DNA of 64,000 nt from Oxalobacteraceae sp. CFBP 8761 (GTDB taxonomy: Bacteria; Pseudomonadota; Gammaproteobacteria; Burkholderiales; Burkholderiaceae_D), in the NCBI GenBank assembly GCA_014841595.1, contig JACYUE010000002.1, positions 868,001-932,000 on the forward strand, in the 5' to 3' direction. Both the position numbers and the translations under genes were made by a program. The notes beneath the pieces were generated by a model, which saw only the letters and a list, made by a program, of their open reading frames with translations, was not told where the DNA came from and did not search any database. Below, in pieces: positions 28,095 to 36,211 of the stretch (position 1 is the stretch's first letter; each line of letters opens with the position of its first letter).

Positions 28095-28271
28095 ATCCTG
28101 TTTTGCCATTCAGGTTGGCCTGGATGTATATGCACAGTATGACAGCGGCATGGAATCAATCCGGGCCGTAGATTCCGGTCGTGGCTTCTGGTAGGGTAGT
28201 CCGCTTGTACCTGCAATCTGCGCCAGTGGCGGAGCGTCGTCCACTTGATCGACTTGCCATCCGGGGGAATC

Positions 28272-28814
28272 ATGCCAGCCGTTTCAGTCAGCGGTCGCCG
28301 CATCCTGCTTACGTTGCTCGCGTTTGGTGCCGAAGCCGGCATCCTGGCATGGGAATATCTGAACGGTGGCGTTCGGTCCCACCACCTGCTGGCCAATCCG
28401 GATCTGCCCGCCGTCTCGAACTGGTGGGGACTGCTCCTGATTCCGCTGTTGACGTGGTGGACCATGACCCAGTTGCGCCGCCGCATTGAAAGCAGCGCTC
28501 AGTACAACGCGAAGGGGCTTGCAGCACTGGCCGCATTCGTGTGCGCCCTGGTGTATGGCCTCGCATTGTCGCTCCTGTTCTCGCACGGCAGTATGCTGGT
28601 CGACTATGCTTTCTTCGGTCTCCTGGCCGTGGCCCTGGTGCTGCGCCTGTGGCATGGCGAGTATCTGCTTGGATTCGTTTTCGGCATGGGGTTCGTGATC
28701 GGGCCGGTTTTGCCAGCGCTATTCGGCGCCATGGTCGCGCTGTTTTCATGGACGGTGCATACCGCGTGGCGCGTGCTGTGGCGCAAGGTCCGCGCCAGGC
28801 GCGGTCTGGCATGA
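28272..28814 (+). CDS. Hypothetical integral membrane protein, 180 aa
   Basis: I do not recognise a family. The protein appears to have five or six hydrophobic segments: ILLTLLAFGAEAGILAW, WWGLLLIPLLTWWTM, LAALAAFVCALVYGLALSLLF, VDYAFFGLLAVALVLRLW, and a long stretch around LLGFVFGMGFVIGPVLPALF. It ends in an Arg-rich tail (WRKVRARRGLA), positive inside. Start at 28272 is favoured by GGGGGAA eight bases upstream. The open frame extends nine codons further to a TTG with no ribosome site. Confidence 0.7.
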   Translation: MPAVSVSGRRILLTLLAFGAEAGILAWEYLNGGVRSHHLLANPDLPAVSNWWGLLLIPLLTWWTMTQLRRRIESSAQYNAKGLAALAAFVCALVYGLALSLLFSHGSMLVDYAFFGLLAVALVLRLWHGEYLLGFVFGMGFVIGPVLPALFGAMVALFSWTVHTAWRVLWRKVRARRGLA

Positions 28815-28947
28815 CTGACCAGATCATCGCCCCATCCAATAAATGTAAGCATTTGTTAAGTCGGTCAACAACTTGGCGAGCTCATCGTTGATTGGTCAGT
28901 AGCATGGAAAACATGCACTTCCAAACCATCATCCAAGGAGCTGCACC

Positions 28948-29238
28948 ATGAAAAAATTGACTGTTACCCTGATTGCAGGTCTGTTTGCCACCGCTGCCTT
29001 CGCCCAGACGCCAGCCACGCATTCGTCTTCAGCAACGTCAGAAGCACACGCCACGACGGATACCAAGACCCCGAAAGCTGCATTCGTCCCTAACGAGAAT
29101 CTGAAGGGCAGCACGCAAACCGACGGCAAGCTGGTCAAGAAGGTCAGCAAGGACGATGCGAAAGCGGTAGCGCAAGCCGACAAGGAAGCCAAGGCGACGG
29201 CAAAAGCCGAGAGCAAGGGCGACGTCAAGGCAAAGTAA
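28948..29238 (+). CDS. Small secreted Lys/Ala-rich protein, 96 aa
   Basis: A clear signal peptide MKKLTVTLIAGLFATAAFA-Q is followed by a Thr/Ser/Ala-rich segment and a Lys/Ala/Asp-rich tail (AKAVAQADKEAKATAKAESKG) likely to be helical. A strong AAGGAG lies upstream and a terminator downstream, so it is a monocistronic gene. The composition resembles small periplasmic proteins of unknown role seen in Oxalobacteraceae. No domain can be named. Confidence 0.75.
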   Translation: MKKLTVTLIAGLFATAAFAQTPATHSSSATSEAHATTDTKTPKAAFVPNENLKGSTQTDGKLVKKVSKDDAKAVAQADKEAKATAKAESKGDVKAK

Positions 29239-29320
29239 GGGCGCGGGGAGCGGTGGAAACCGGGACCCACAGAACACCTGTATTAGAGGCGGCAAGAACG
29301 GATCATCGTCTGGCCGCATG

Positions 29321-29350
29321 AAAAAACCCGCGAGTGTCGCGGGTTTTTTT
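29321..29350. terminator. Bidirectional rho-independent terminator
   Basis: AAAAAACCCGCGA-GTG-TCGCGGGTTTTTTT is a perfect stem with A/T runs on both sides. It lies between the convergent small secreted protein gene and the LysR gene and can serve both. Confidence 0.93.
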
Positions 29351-29355
29351 ACGCA

Positions 29356-30249
29356 TCAATCTTCGCCCTCGTGGTACTGCGCGAACAGCAGCCCCACGAA
29401 ATCGACGACCGCCCTGACGCGCGCAGTCGTTCGCACCGTACGATGCATCGAGAGCCAGATGGCCTGATCCAACTCGGGAATATGCGCAATTGCCGGGACG
29501 AGACCATGGGCTTCGCTTGCCAGAAACGAGGCCAGCACACCCAGCCCGGCGCCATGCGTCACACCATCTAGGATGCCAAGGCCATAGCTGCAGCGCATCC
29601 AGGGCGCAGGCGCACCGGGCAGCGCCCGTAACCACTGGTCGGACTGGAACTCGGCCCGTGGCTCGTCGAAGCCCACGAATGGCACGCCGGTCCAGTTCTG
29701 GTTTGCTATGGCCTCGGCATAACGCGTTGCGATCGCCTGACTGCCATATAGTCCAAACGACAGCGTGCCGACCTGGCGCGCCACGAGGTCGAGCTGTTCG
29801 GGCCGGTAAGGCCGAATTGCAATATCGGCTTCGCGCCGCGCCAGGTTATAGGGCCGGTGGGAGGTAACGATCTCGACCTCCACATCGGGATAGGCGTCAT
29901 GGAACGGTGCGAAGCGGGTAGTGAGGAAGTACGAGAGCCATTCGTCGGTATTGATGCGTACCACGCCCGACGCAGAACTTGCATTCTGTCGCGCCTGTGC
30001 ATGCTCGACTTCCAGGGCAATATCGCTCATCTGTTCGGCCAGTGCGAACATGTCCACGCCAAACGTCGTTGGAACGCAACCACCTTGATGGCGCTCGACA
30101 AGCTTCTGGCCGACCGCTTCTTCGAGCTGGTCGAGCCTTCGCGACAGTGTGGCAGGGCTCAATCCCGCCCTGCGCGCCGCACCGCGCAAGGTGCCTTCTT
30201 GCGCGATGAGTGCCAGCAAGCGCAGGTCGTCCCAGTTCAAGTGTTTCAT
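29356..30249 (-). CDS. LysR-family regulator beside a PACE efflux gene
   Basis: This 297-aa protein has an N-terminal winged helix (WDDLRLLALIAQEGTLRGAARRAGLSPATLSRRLDQLEE) and a LysR substrate-binding domain. It is divergent from a PACE-family transporter with a 144-bp shared promoter region, the same arrangement as AceR/AceI of Acinetobacter, in which the LysR protein activates the efflux gene. That regulatory link is inferred from position. The C-terminus ends at a terminator. Confidence 0.88.
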   Translation of the reverse strand: MKHLNWDDLRLLALIAQEGTLRGAARRAGLSPATLSRRLDQLEEAVGQKLVERHQGGCVPTTFGVDMFALAEQMSDIALEVEHAQARQNASSASGVVRINTDEWLSYFLTTRFAPFHDAYPDVEVEIVTSHRPYNLARREADIAIRPYRPEQLDLVARQVGTLSFGLYGSQAIATRYAEAIANQNWTGVPFVGFDEPRAEFQSDQWLRALPGAPAPWMRCSYGLGILDGVTHGAGLGVLASFLASEAHGLVPAIAHIPELDQAIWLSMHRTVRTTARVRAVVDFVGLLFAQYHEGED

Positions 30250-30393
30250 ATTTGCACTATGATGCCTCAGTTTCTTGGCTATGTGTGCATTTATAGACTA
30301 TGGGATGATCTTGCCTTGCTTTGCCGGTCCAGCGTTTGAACGTACTGCTCAACATCTGCTTGCCGCAAGTCCCCAACAATAACAAGGATCTAC
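30250..30393. promoter_or_regulatory. LysR/PACE intergenic region
   Basis: This 144-bp divergent control region is relatively AT-rich. A TATAGACTAT-like stretch near 30292-30301 could be a promoter element. No single clear T-N11-A LysR site stands out by eye. Confidence 0.35.
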
Positions 30394-30831
30394 ATGCGTA
30401 CATTCGCCGATCGCGTGCGGCACGCGCTTCTTTTCGAGGCGGTGGCGCTGGCCATCTTTATCCCAGGATCTGCCGTCCTGTTCGACCAGCCCGTGCAGGA
30501 CATGGGCGTCATCGGCATTTTCTCGGCCACCATCGCCACATTCTGGAATTTCGTGTTCAACGTTGGATTTGACCGCGCCATGCTGCGTCTGCGCGGCAGC
30601 GTCGAAAAGACGATGGCGATTCGTGTCACGCATACCTTTCTGTTCGAAGCCGGTCTGGTTGCCATGCTGATCCCGCTGATCGCCTGGTATCTGGGGATTG
30701 GCTTGTGGGCTGCGCTACTGATGGATATCGCTATCGTGACGTTTTATCTGGTTTACGGCTTTTTGTTCAATCTTGCATATGATCGCTTGTTCCCGGTCGC
30801 CAGTGTGGCGGCGCCCGCGCAGCCCTGCTGA
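30394..30831 (+). CDS. PACE-family efflux transporter (AceI-like)
   Basis: The 145-aa protein has two tandem bacterial transmembrane pair (BTP) domains: helices around ALLFEAVALAIFIPGSAVL, GIFSATIATFWNFVFNVGFD, THTFLFEAGLVAMLIPLIAW and MDIAIVTFYLVYGFLFNLAYD. The acidic residue in helix 1 (FEAV), the WNFVFN signature and the VYGFLFNLAYDRLFP ending are the PACE family motifs. Members export biocides such as chlorhexidine, or short-chain diamines as natural substrates. It is divergent from a LysR regulator. Confidence 0.92.
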   Translation: MRTFADRVRHALLFEAVALAIFIPGSAVLFDQPVQDMGVIGIFSATIATFWNFVFNVGFDRAMLRLRGSVEKTMAIRVTHTFLFEAGLVAMLIPLIAWYLGIGLWAALLMDIAIVTFYLVYGFLFNLAYDRLFPVASVAAPAQPC

Positions 30832-30947
30832 GTATTCGAATACACGAACAGGATCAATCGCGCGGCAACTGACGATGCGCGTCTGCGTGGAAGCCGATCG
30901 CCGCAATCTGCCACCCGCACGATCGCCTGCTCTCAATGGGTCGCTCG

Positions 30948-32402
30948 TCAGCTTCGCTCATGCGGGCGCGGTTGCCCCGTCAGGATGCCTTCGTAGTTTT
31001 CCAGCGTGTCGCCGACGTGGATGTCGCCGTCGCGGATGTCGTAGAAATGCAGGTGATCGCTATGTGCGCTGGCACGTACTTTGACCACCGACAGCACCCG
31101 GCGCAGACGGCCGTGCAGTTCGATATAGCGCTGCATCAAAATCGCATCGGCCAGGAAGGCGTTGCCATACGAAGAAAAGCGCAGATCGGTATAGCGGTCT
31201 TCGGTCTCGGCGGTCATCAATACCGTCACACCCAGCTGCGTCAGCGATGCCACCAGCCGGTAGAGGGACTCGCGGAAGTCTTCGCGAAAGACCGAGGCCA
31301 GCGCCATTTCAAAGCCGGACAGCGAATCGATGACGACCCGCTTCGCCTTCATCTTGACGATCATGTCGATCAGGTCATGCAGCACTTCGTCGAGCGACAG
31401 ATCGAGCGTGCGTGTGTTGATCACGCCGGCGCTGCCGCTCTCGACCAGCGCATCGAGCCGCTGGCTCATCAGTTGATTGGGACTTTTTTCAAAGGCGGCG
31501 ATGATTCCCGGTTCGCCGACACGGGCGCCTTCTTCGAGAAACTGGGTGGCCAATACCGTCTTGCCGGAACCCGACGGGCCAACGACCAGCATCGAATACC
31601 CGGCCGGTAGTCCACCGCCGAGCATGGTATCGATCGCGGGTACCCCCATCGACAGCCGCTGTGTCGGCTTGAAGCGCACTGGTGCGCCAAGGGCTTGCCG
31701 GACCATTGCGCGCGGGAAGATGCGCAGGCCCTGGTCGTCGATGCGAAACGTGTGCATGCCCAGGCTTTGCGCGTGGCCGCGCAATTTGACGACCTGGATC
31801 TTGCGTACCAGTGCATCGCGGTGTACCAGCTGGGACAGCCAGATGATGCCATCGGCAACCGTGAACACGGGACTCGACTCTTCTTCGGGCACCAGGTATT
31901 CGCCAATCAGGAAGGTCGTCGCCAGCCAGCTCGTCATCTGCATGCCCAGCTGCTGGACAAAATGCTGCAAGCCTGCCGGACCGTCGTCAAGGCCGCGCGC
32001 AGTCTGCACGACGGAGCGGAACGAATCGACAAACACGAGGCTCGCGCCAAAGGCGCGGACTTCTTCCGTGATGCGGGCGAGCACGGCATCGAAATTTCCC
32101 TCAAGCAGATCGGCCGAGAGGTTGACGAACCTGATCGAGTCATCGATTTTTTCGGGATCGAAGAACGGAAACTGTTGCTGATAGCGAAGCATCTTGAGTG
32201 CGGGTTCGCCCAGCACGGTGAAGAAAATTGCACGCCGTGTCGGATTGGCCAGTGAGAACATGATCTGGTGTGCCATCGTCGTCTTGCCGCTGCCGGGCGT
32301 TCCTGCAAGCAGGTTGAACGAAAACTCGGGCACGCCGCCACCCAGCAAATCATCGAGTCCGGGTACACCGGTCGCCAGCAGGCGGATAGTTACTTTGTTC
32401 AT
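30948..32402 (-). CDS. KaiC-like double-domain RecA-fold ATPase
   Basis: The 484-aa protein has two KaiC/RadA ATPase domains. The first has Walker A GTPGSGKTT (residues 34-42) and the second GPSGSGKTV (near 280), each followed by a hydrophobic Walker B (ASLVFVDS, KRVVIDSLSG). Unlike cyanobacterial KaiC it has only one acidic residue after each first strand (TVLGE, FEKS), and it lacks the Ser-Thr phosphorylation pair: the aligned stretch reads GNAFLADAILMQ. There is no kaiA or kaiB. It overlaps the unknown gene upstream by four bases, and a hybrid kinase precedes that, so this is probably a signalling ATPase and not a clock. Confidence 0.88.
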   Translation of the reverse strand: MNKVTIRLLATGVPGLDDLLGGGVPEFSFNLLAGTPGSGKTTMAHQIMFSLANPTRRAIFFTVLGEPALKMLRYQQQFPFFDPEKIDDSIRFVNLSADLLEGNFDAVLARITEEVRAFGASLVFVDSFRSVVQTARGLDDGPAGLQHFVQQLGMQMTSWLATTFLIGEYLVPEEESSPVFTVADGIIWLSQLVHRDALVRKIQVVKLRGHAQSLGMHTFRIDDQGLRIFPRAMVRQALGAPVRFKPTQRLSMGVPAIDTMLGGGLPAGYSMLVVGPSGSGKTVLATQFLEEGARVGEPGIIAAFEKSPNQLMSQRLDALVESGSAGVINTRTLDLSLDEVLHDLIDMIVKMKAKRVVIDSLSGFEMALASVFREDFRESLYRLVASLTQLGVTVLMTAETEDRYTDLRFSSYGNAFLADAILMQRYIELHGRLRRVLSVVKVRASAHSDHLHFYDIRDGDIHVGDTLENYEGILTGQPRPHERS

Positions 32403-32815
32403 TTTGATGGCTCCGGTACATCTTCTACAGCGAGCGTCTTCCAGGCCGAAAGGAGGATGCGATTGGTTACGAGTTCGCCGACCAGCAGGATCAGGGTGTC
32501 GGCGAAAATATGCAGCAATGCGGCGCTGGCATGTTCCGATTCTTCGATGTCACGGCTGGCGAGCAGGGTCGCCAGATGGGTGAGCGCGCCGGTGCCGGGG
32601 TGTTGCACTTCAGCCAGCCATGGATGGCGTGGTACGAGTTCGTGCATGCATCTGACCAGCAGCGACGCGAAGCCCTGGTCACCAATGATCGTGCCGAGCG
32701 CTGTGGCGATGCTCGTCCACAATGTCACGCTGGATTCACCACGTTGTGCAAGCACCAGCACGGCGCGCTCGATCAGCGCGTGTCGCTGGAGGGTGAGGGG
32801 AGCCGTCATGGACAT
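32399..32815 (-). CDS. Hypothetical protein, 138 aa, coupled to the KaiC-like gene
   Basis: I do not recognise the family. The product looks all-helical and soluble, with hydrophobic patches (IERAVLVLAQRGESSVTLWTS, HIFADTLILLVGELVTNRIL) and no Walker, His-kinase or receiver motif. Its stop overlaps the KaiC-like start (ATGA). The second in-frame ATG (32809) has better spacing to AGGA than the first, so the protein may start MTAPLTLQRH. Lying between a hybrid kinase and a KaiC-like ATPase, it could be an adaptor that links them; that is speculation from position. Confidence 0.7.
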   Translation of the reverse strand: MSMTAPLTLQRHALIERAVLVLAQRGESSVTLWTSIATALGTIIGDQGFASLLVRCMHELVPRHPWLAEVQHPGTGALTHLATLLASRDIEESEHASAALLHIFADTLILLVGELVTNRILLSAWKTLAVEDVPEPSK

Positions 32816-32918
32816 TTCCTGGAAATAATTCGGCCTGATGGTGACACAGCGAGAATGATTCTCCGATGCGTTCGGGGCAGGGCTTCAGGCTGGACGTTGA
32901 TGAAACTACGCGAGACGA

Positions 32919-34196
32919 TCACACGGAGGGCTGCGGTGCATGCGCTGTCTTGAGAGGCACGGCAGCGACTAACTCTAACAGGTTATCAATATTAATCGGC
33001 TTCACCAGATGCTCGTCGAATCCGGACGCCAGCGCGCGCGACCGGTCTTCGAGCTGGCCGTAACCCGATATGGCGACGCAGAAAGGCGCAGCTTGGGCCA
33101 GAGTAGCGCGCAAGCTCCGGACCAGATCGTAGCCAGTCATTCCTGGCAGGCCGATATCGCACAGGATCACATCGAATGCGCCGGTGCATGCCAGTGTGAG
33201 TCCGGCAATGCCATCGAACGCCTTGATCACGGTGTGGTTCTCCGAACACAACACCATCTCCAGCATCGCGCTGGCATCCCGGTTGTCTTCGACCAGCAGA
33301 ATGTGGTGGCGCAATGCGGGCGGCGGGGTGACAGGCACCACGACAAGGGGCGCATCGGTCACCTCGAGCAGCGGCAGCCTGACCGTGAAGACCGTGCCTT
33401 GGCCTAATCCGGGACTGGCTGCGCTGACGCTGCCGCCATGCATCTCGACGACATTGCGGACGATATTCAAGCCGATCCCCAGGCCACCCTGGGAGCGGGC
33501 CAGTGTCCTGGGGCCCTGTGCGAACAGCGTGAAGACAGTGGGCAAGACGTCGGCAGCGATGCCGTCGCCGTCATCACCGACCGTCACGACCACGTCACTA
33601 CCGATCACGCAAGCCCGAAGACAAATGCTGCCGCCAATCGGCGTGAATTTCGACGCGTTGACCAGCAAGTTCGAGAACACTTGCGCCAGCCTGACACCAT
33701 CGCCGAACACCTGAATAGCGCGATCGGGTACCTCGATGATCAACTGCTGCCTGCGCTCATTGACACGCGCCTGCACGGTGTCCACCGCATTGGCTAGCTG
33801 CTCGGCAACCAGCAGCGCCTGCTTGTGCAATTCGATCTTGCCGCTGCTGATGCGCGCTGCGTCGAGCAAGTCGTCCAGTAAGCGGGAGAGTTGTCCTACC
33901 TGGCGGTCAATGATGGCTTTGATGTGCATCAGCTCGGTCGATGGGGCGGGCATCCTGCCCAGCATCGCGCTGGCCATGCTGATCGGCGCGAGTGGATTGC
34001 GCAACTCATGGGCCAGCATTGCAAGAAATTCGTTCTGGCGCCGGTTTGCGGCTTCCGCTTGCGCGCGCAAGTCTTCAGCATCGAACGTTGCCAGCAGTAG
34101 ATGCTGGTTGGCGCTGCACAGGATGGCATTTTGCTCCATCAGCGCATCGTGCACGCCGTCGGCGTCGTGCAGCGGCGCTGGCGTGGTCATCGGCAT
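32919..34196 (-). CDS. Hybrid sensor histidine kinase with C-terminal receiver
   Basis: 425 aa, no membrane segment. A short N-terminal helix (about 1-45) is followed by HisKA with MLAHELRNPLAPIS (phospho-His), HATPase_c with NLLVNASKFTP, GDDGDGIA and GGLGIGLNIV, a short Pro-rich linker, then a receiver domain with ILLVEDN, phospho-Asp in VILCDIGLPG and the KP motif HLVKPI. There is no sensory domain, so input probably comes from a partner protein. It is the first gene of a three-gene unit with the 138-aa protein and the KaiC-like ATPase, 103 bp upstream of the former. Confidence 0.9.
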   Translation of the reverse strand: MPMTTPAPLHDADGVHDALMEQNAILCSANQHLLLATFDAEDLRAQAEAANRRQNEFLAMLAHELRNPLAPISMASAMLGRMPAPSTELMHIKAIIDRQVGQLSRLLDDLLDAARISSGKIELHKQALLVAEQLANAVDTVQARVNERRQQLIIEVPDRAIQVFGDGVRLAQVFSNLLVNASKFTPIGGSICLRACVIGSDVVVTVGDDGDGIAADVLPTVFTLFAQGPRTLARSQGGLGIGLNIVRNVVEMHGGSVSAASPGLGQGTVFTVRLPLLEVTDAPLVVVPVTPPPALRHHILLVEDNRDASAMLEMVLCSENHTVIKAFDGIAGLTLACTGAFDVILCDIGLPGMTGYDLVRSLRATLAQAAPFCVAISGYGQLEDRSRALASGFDEHLVKPINIDNLLELVAAVPLKTAHAPQPSV

Positions 34197-34365
34197 AGGT
34201 AGGCTATTGATTCCTGGTTATGTTAACCATCGGCTACTATTGGTCGCAATAAACGGCCATCATACAACCTAACAGCACGTTGGGAACAGATATTGGCTGA
34301 ATGATGACTTTTGCCGTGATTTCAATGCAATCGATGGCACGCTGGGGAATCAAAAATCAATCCGG

Positions 34366-34395
34366 GCCTCCCTCGCGGCAAATTGTCGTGGAGGC
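34366..34395 (-). terminator. Possible weak terminator of the methyltransferase gene
   Basis: GCCTCC and GGAGGC bracket a further pairing CGCGGCAA/TTGTCGTG (with wobbles), giving a long hairpin 16 bp past the gene end. On the minus strand a run of five T follows only after a dozen bases, so efficiency is doubtful. Confidence 0.4.
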
Positions 34396-34410
34396 GACTT
34401 GCCACCTTAC

Positions 34411-35004
34411 TCAATCGGTGCGAGCCGATCGTCGTACTGCGTCGAAGTAGTAATTGTCACCCTCGTCCGTGCACGTGTTGTTGAGTTGCAGGCCGGCCCC
34501 ATCGAGCAATCGCTCGTAGTGCGCTTTACCAAGCGACACAGAACGCTGTCCGGTCAGCACGTCCTCCCACTCGCACTTCTGATGTGGAGCAGTAAACAAG
34601 AAACGGCCACCTGGTTCGAGTGCTTCTGCTATTTTTTCGATCAGCTTTCGCTGGTCGTCTTCCGACAGCAGAAATATCAGTCCGATTGCCACGAGACCGT
34701 CGAAGGTTCGACCGAAAAAGGTACTGTCCTGCACGGTCTCACACGCTGCATGAGCATCCCCAAATCGCCGTGCAAACATGGACGCCAGCGTCGGAGAGGC
34801 GTCGATGCCAAACACCGTCAAACCCTCTTCGGCGAGTGTTGAGGAAACCGGGAAGCCCGATCCGCAGCCGACATCCAGGACCTCGCCGCCCGGCGGCAAA
34901 GCACTTGCCCAGCGCCGGATGACATCGCGACCGGTGTCAGAACGAACCGCGGCAAACGCTGAAGCGATATGTTCCCAGCCATTGTCCTGATTGTTGATCA
35001 CCAC
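34411..35004 (-). CDS. Class I SAM-dependent methyltransferase
   Basis: This 197-aa protein has motif I GGEVLDVGCGSGFPVSSTL, an acidic second strand (VFGIDASPTLASMF), and GLVAIGLIFLLSEDDQRKLI as the region after motif II. It resembles small-molecule methyltransferases of the UbiE/Methyltransf_25 type, without enough to name the substrate. It is separated by intergenic DNA on both sides and looks monocistronic. Confidence 0.85.
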   Translation of the reverse strand: MVINNQDNGWEHIASAFAAVRSDTGRDVIRRWASALPPGGEVLDVGCGSGFPVSSTLAEEGLTVFGIDASPTLASMFARRFGDAHAACETVQDSTFFGRTFDGLVAIGLIFLLSEDDQRKLIEKIAEALEPGGRFLFTAPHQKCEWEDVLTGQRSVSLGKAHYERLLDGAGLQLNNTCTDEGDNYYFDAVRRSARTD

Positions 35005-35073
35005 GAATCTCCGGTCAGATGATGGGTTAACCTTGACCAGTAGCGGCAGCTTGGCAGCGTTCGACCCGGCGCA

Positions 35074-35307
35074 TCAGTCGTAAAACGCTGTCAGGTCGCG
35101 CGGTCTGGCCTGATTTGACGACCAGTTTACCTGGGCCGTGCTCAAATTGGGATTGTCGCGTGCCATCAAGACGGGCCACTTGCCGCCGTCGTTTACAGCG
35201 AAAACACAACGCATGGGCGTTGTGTTTTCAAAGTACGCGAGATCGTTGCGCCTTACTGGAGAAGCTGGTGGCCAATCAAGCCGGAATAACGCGGCAACCC
35301 GCTGCAT
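35074..35307 (-). pseudogene. Possible small gene or gene remnant, 77 aa
   Basis: The segment from 35005 to 35375 has no strong gene. The minus-strand frame 35307-35074 encodes a peptide whose second half (CVFAVNDGGKWPVLMARDNP, then LSTAQVNWSS) reads like the C-terminal part of a real protein, with balanced composition and a natural ending DLTAFYD. The first half and the start codon look poor. It may be a remnant of a longer gene or a short orphan gene. The rest of this gap shows only a small inverted repeat (AAAACACAACGC/GCGTTGTGTTTT near 35201-35230). Confidence 0.3.
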
Positions 35308-35375
35308 TGAGAGGCCGCATTGTGATTGATCCGCAGAGAGGCCCTGGCTGGGGAGTGGCCAGTCATTGTCCTTCG

Positions 35376-35798
35376 CTAACGCTGCGCAACGGTCGATGAG
35401 ATCACCACCATATCAGCGAAGCGCGGATCTGGCGCGTAGGTCATGAGCATGTCGTCACCGAATTCACCAAGATTGAATTCCATGGTGACTCGACCATCTC
35501 CCGACGCAAATTTATAAGGGGCGACAGCAAGAAGACGCATCGGTTGCTGTTTATCGATTTTAGTGTCGATCGTGCGGGTGCCTGGTCGTACCTTGAGGCG
35601 CCAGCCATTCGCCAGATCGTAGGTTCCGGCAATTTGCCGTGCTTGTTCTTCCTGAATCCGAACCGGCTTTGCTGCTGCGCTGACAATCACGGACGTGACT
35701 GGCGCCGTGTCACTTTGTGGATACGGCCAACTCTGCGCGCCAGAAGTCGGGGCGAGAAGAAATAGGGTTGCGGGAAGCAAAACAGATGAAATGCGCAT
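35376..35798 (-). CDS. Hypothetical exported protein, 140 aa
   Basis: An N-terminal signal peptide (MRISSVLLPATLFLLAPTSGA-QSW) precedes a 118-aa mature region with alternating hydrophobic residues suggestive of a beta-rich domain (GTYDLANGWRLKVRPGTRTI, LLAVAPYKFASGDGRVTMEF). No family is recognised. An AAGGAG precedes the ATG. It is probably periplasmic or outer-membrane associated. Confidence 0.7.
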   Translation of the reverse strand: MRISSVLLPATLFLLAPTSGAQSWPYPQSDTAPVTSVIVSAAAKPVRIQEEQARQIAGTYDLANGWRLKVRPGTRTIDTKIDKQQPMRLLAVAPYKFASGDGRVTMEFNLGEFGDDMLMTYAPDPRFADMVVISSTVAQR

Positions 35799-36116
35799 GA
35801 TATCTCCTTAGGAAATATAGGCAGAGGCGCCTGTTCTGGCGTTGCGCAAGAAGGGCGTGATGCCTTGTCGTCGGGAAAACATTGACCACGTCCGAGGCTG
35901 TCGTGAGTCAGAATTGAGTTTAGGTCGGGTGGGTTGAACGGCAAGCGTAAAACCATGATCCTGACTAAATTGACTATTGGCTCAAAAAGTCAGATGCAAA
36001 CGACATGACACGCGATTGGTCTGGTCGTTTTCAGATTCGTATCAAATCCAAAAAGCTGAGCGGTAATATTCCGCAGAGGCGAGGCAGCCGGTGTATATCC
36101 AATCAGGCTCGCAGCC
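35799..36116. other. 318-bp intergenic region before the insertion sequence
   Basis: No gene or strong hairpin was found between the exported protein gene and the IS1595-type element. Short open frames here have poor composition. The last bases (ATGAAAAA, 36117-36124) are the target duplication of the insertion. Confidence 0.5.
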
Positions 36117-36124
36117 ATGAAAAA

Positions 36125-36140
36125 GGCGCAGTCAACGTTA
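36125..36140 (+). repeat. IS left terminal inverted repeat
   Basis: GGCGCAGTCAACGTTA, preceded by the ATGAAAAA target duplication. Confidence 0.9.
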
Positions 36141-36211
36141 AATAGAGACTAGCTTTGAACTGATGAGTAGTCCGATGGTCCAACCCCTGTCCCCAGCGTC
36201 AGGAGTCGACC

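Noticed and set aside
30948..32402. Circadian clock gene kaiC
   Set aside because: Phosphosites are absent and there is no kaiA or kaiB; only the ATPase fold is shared.
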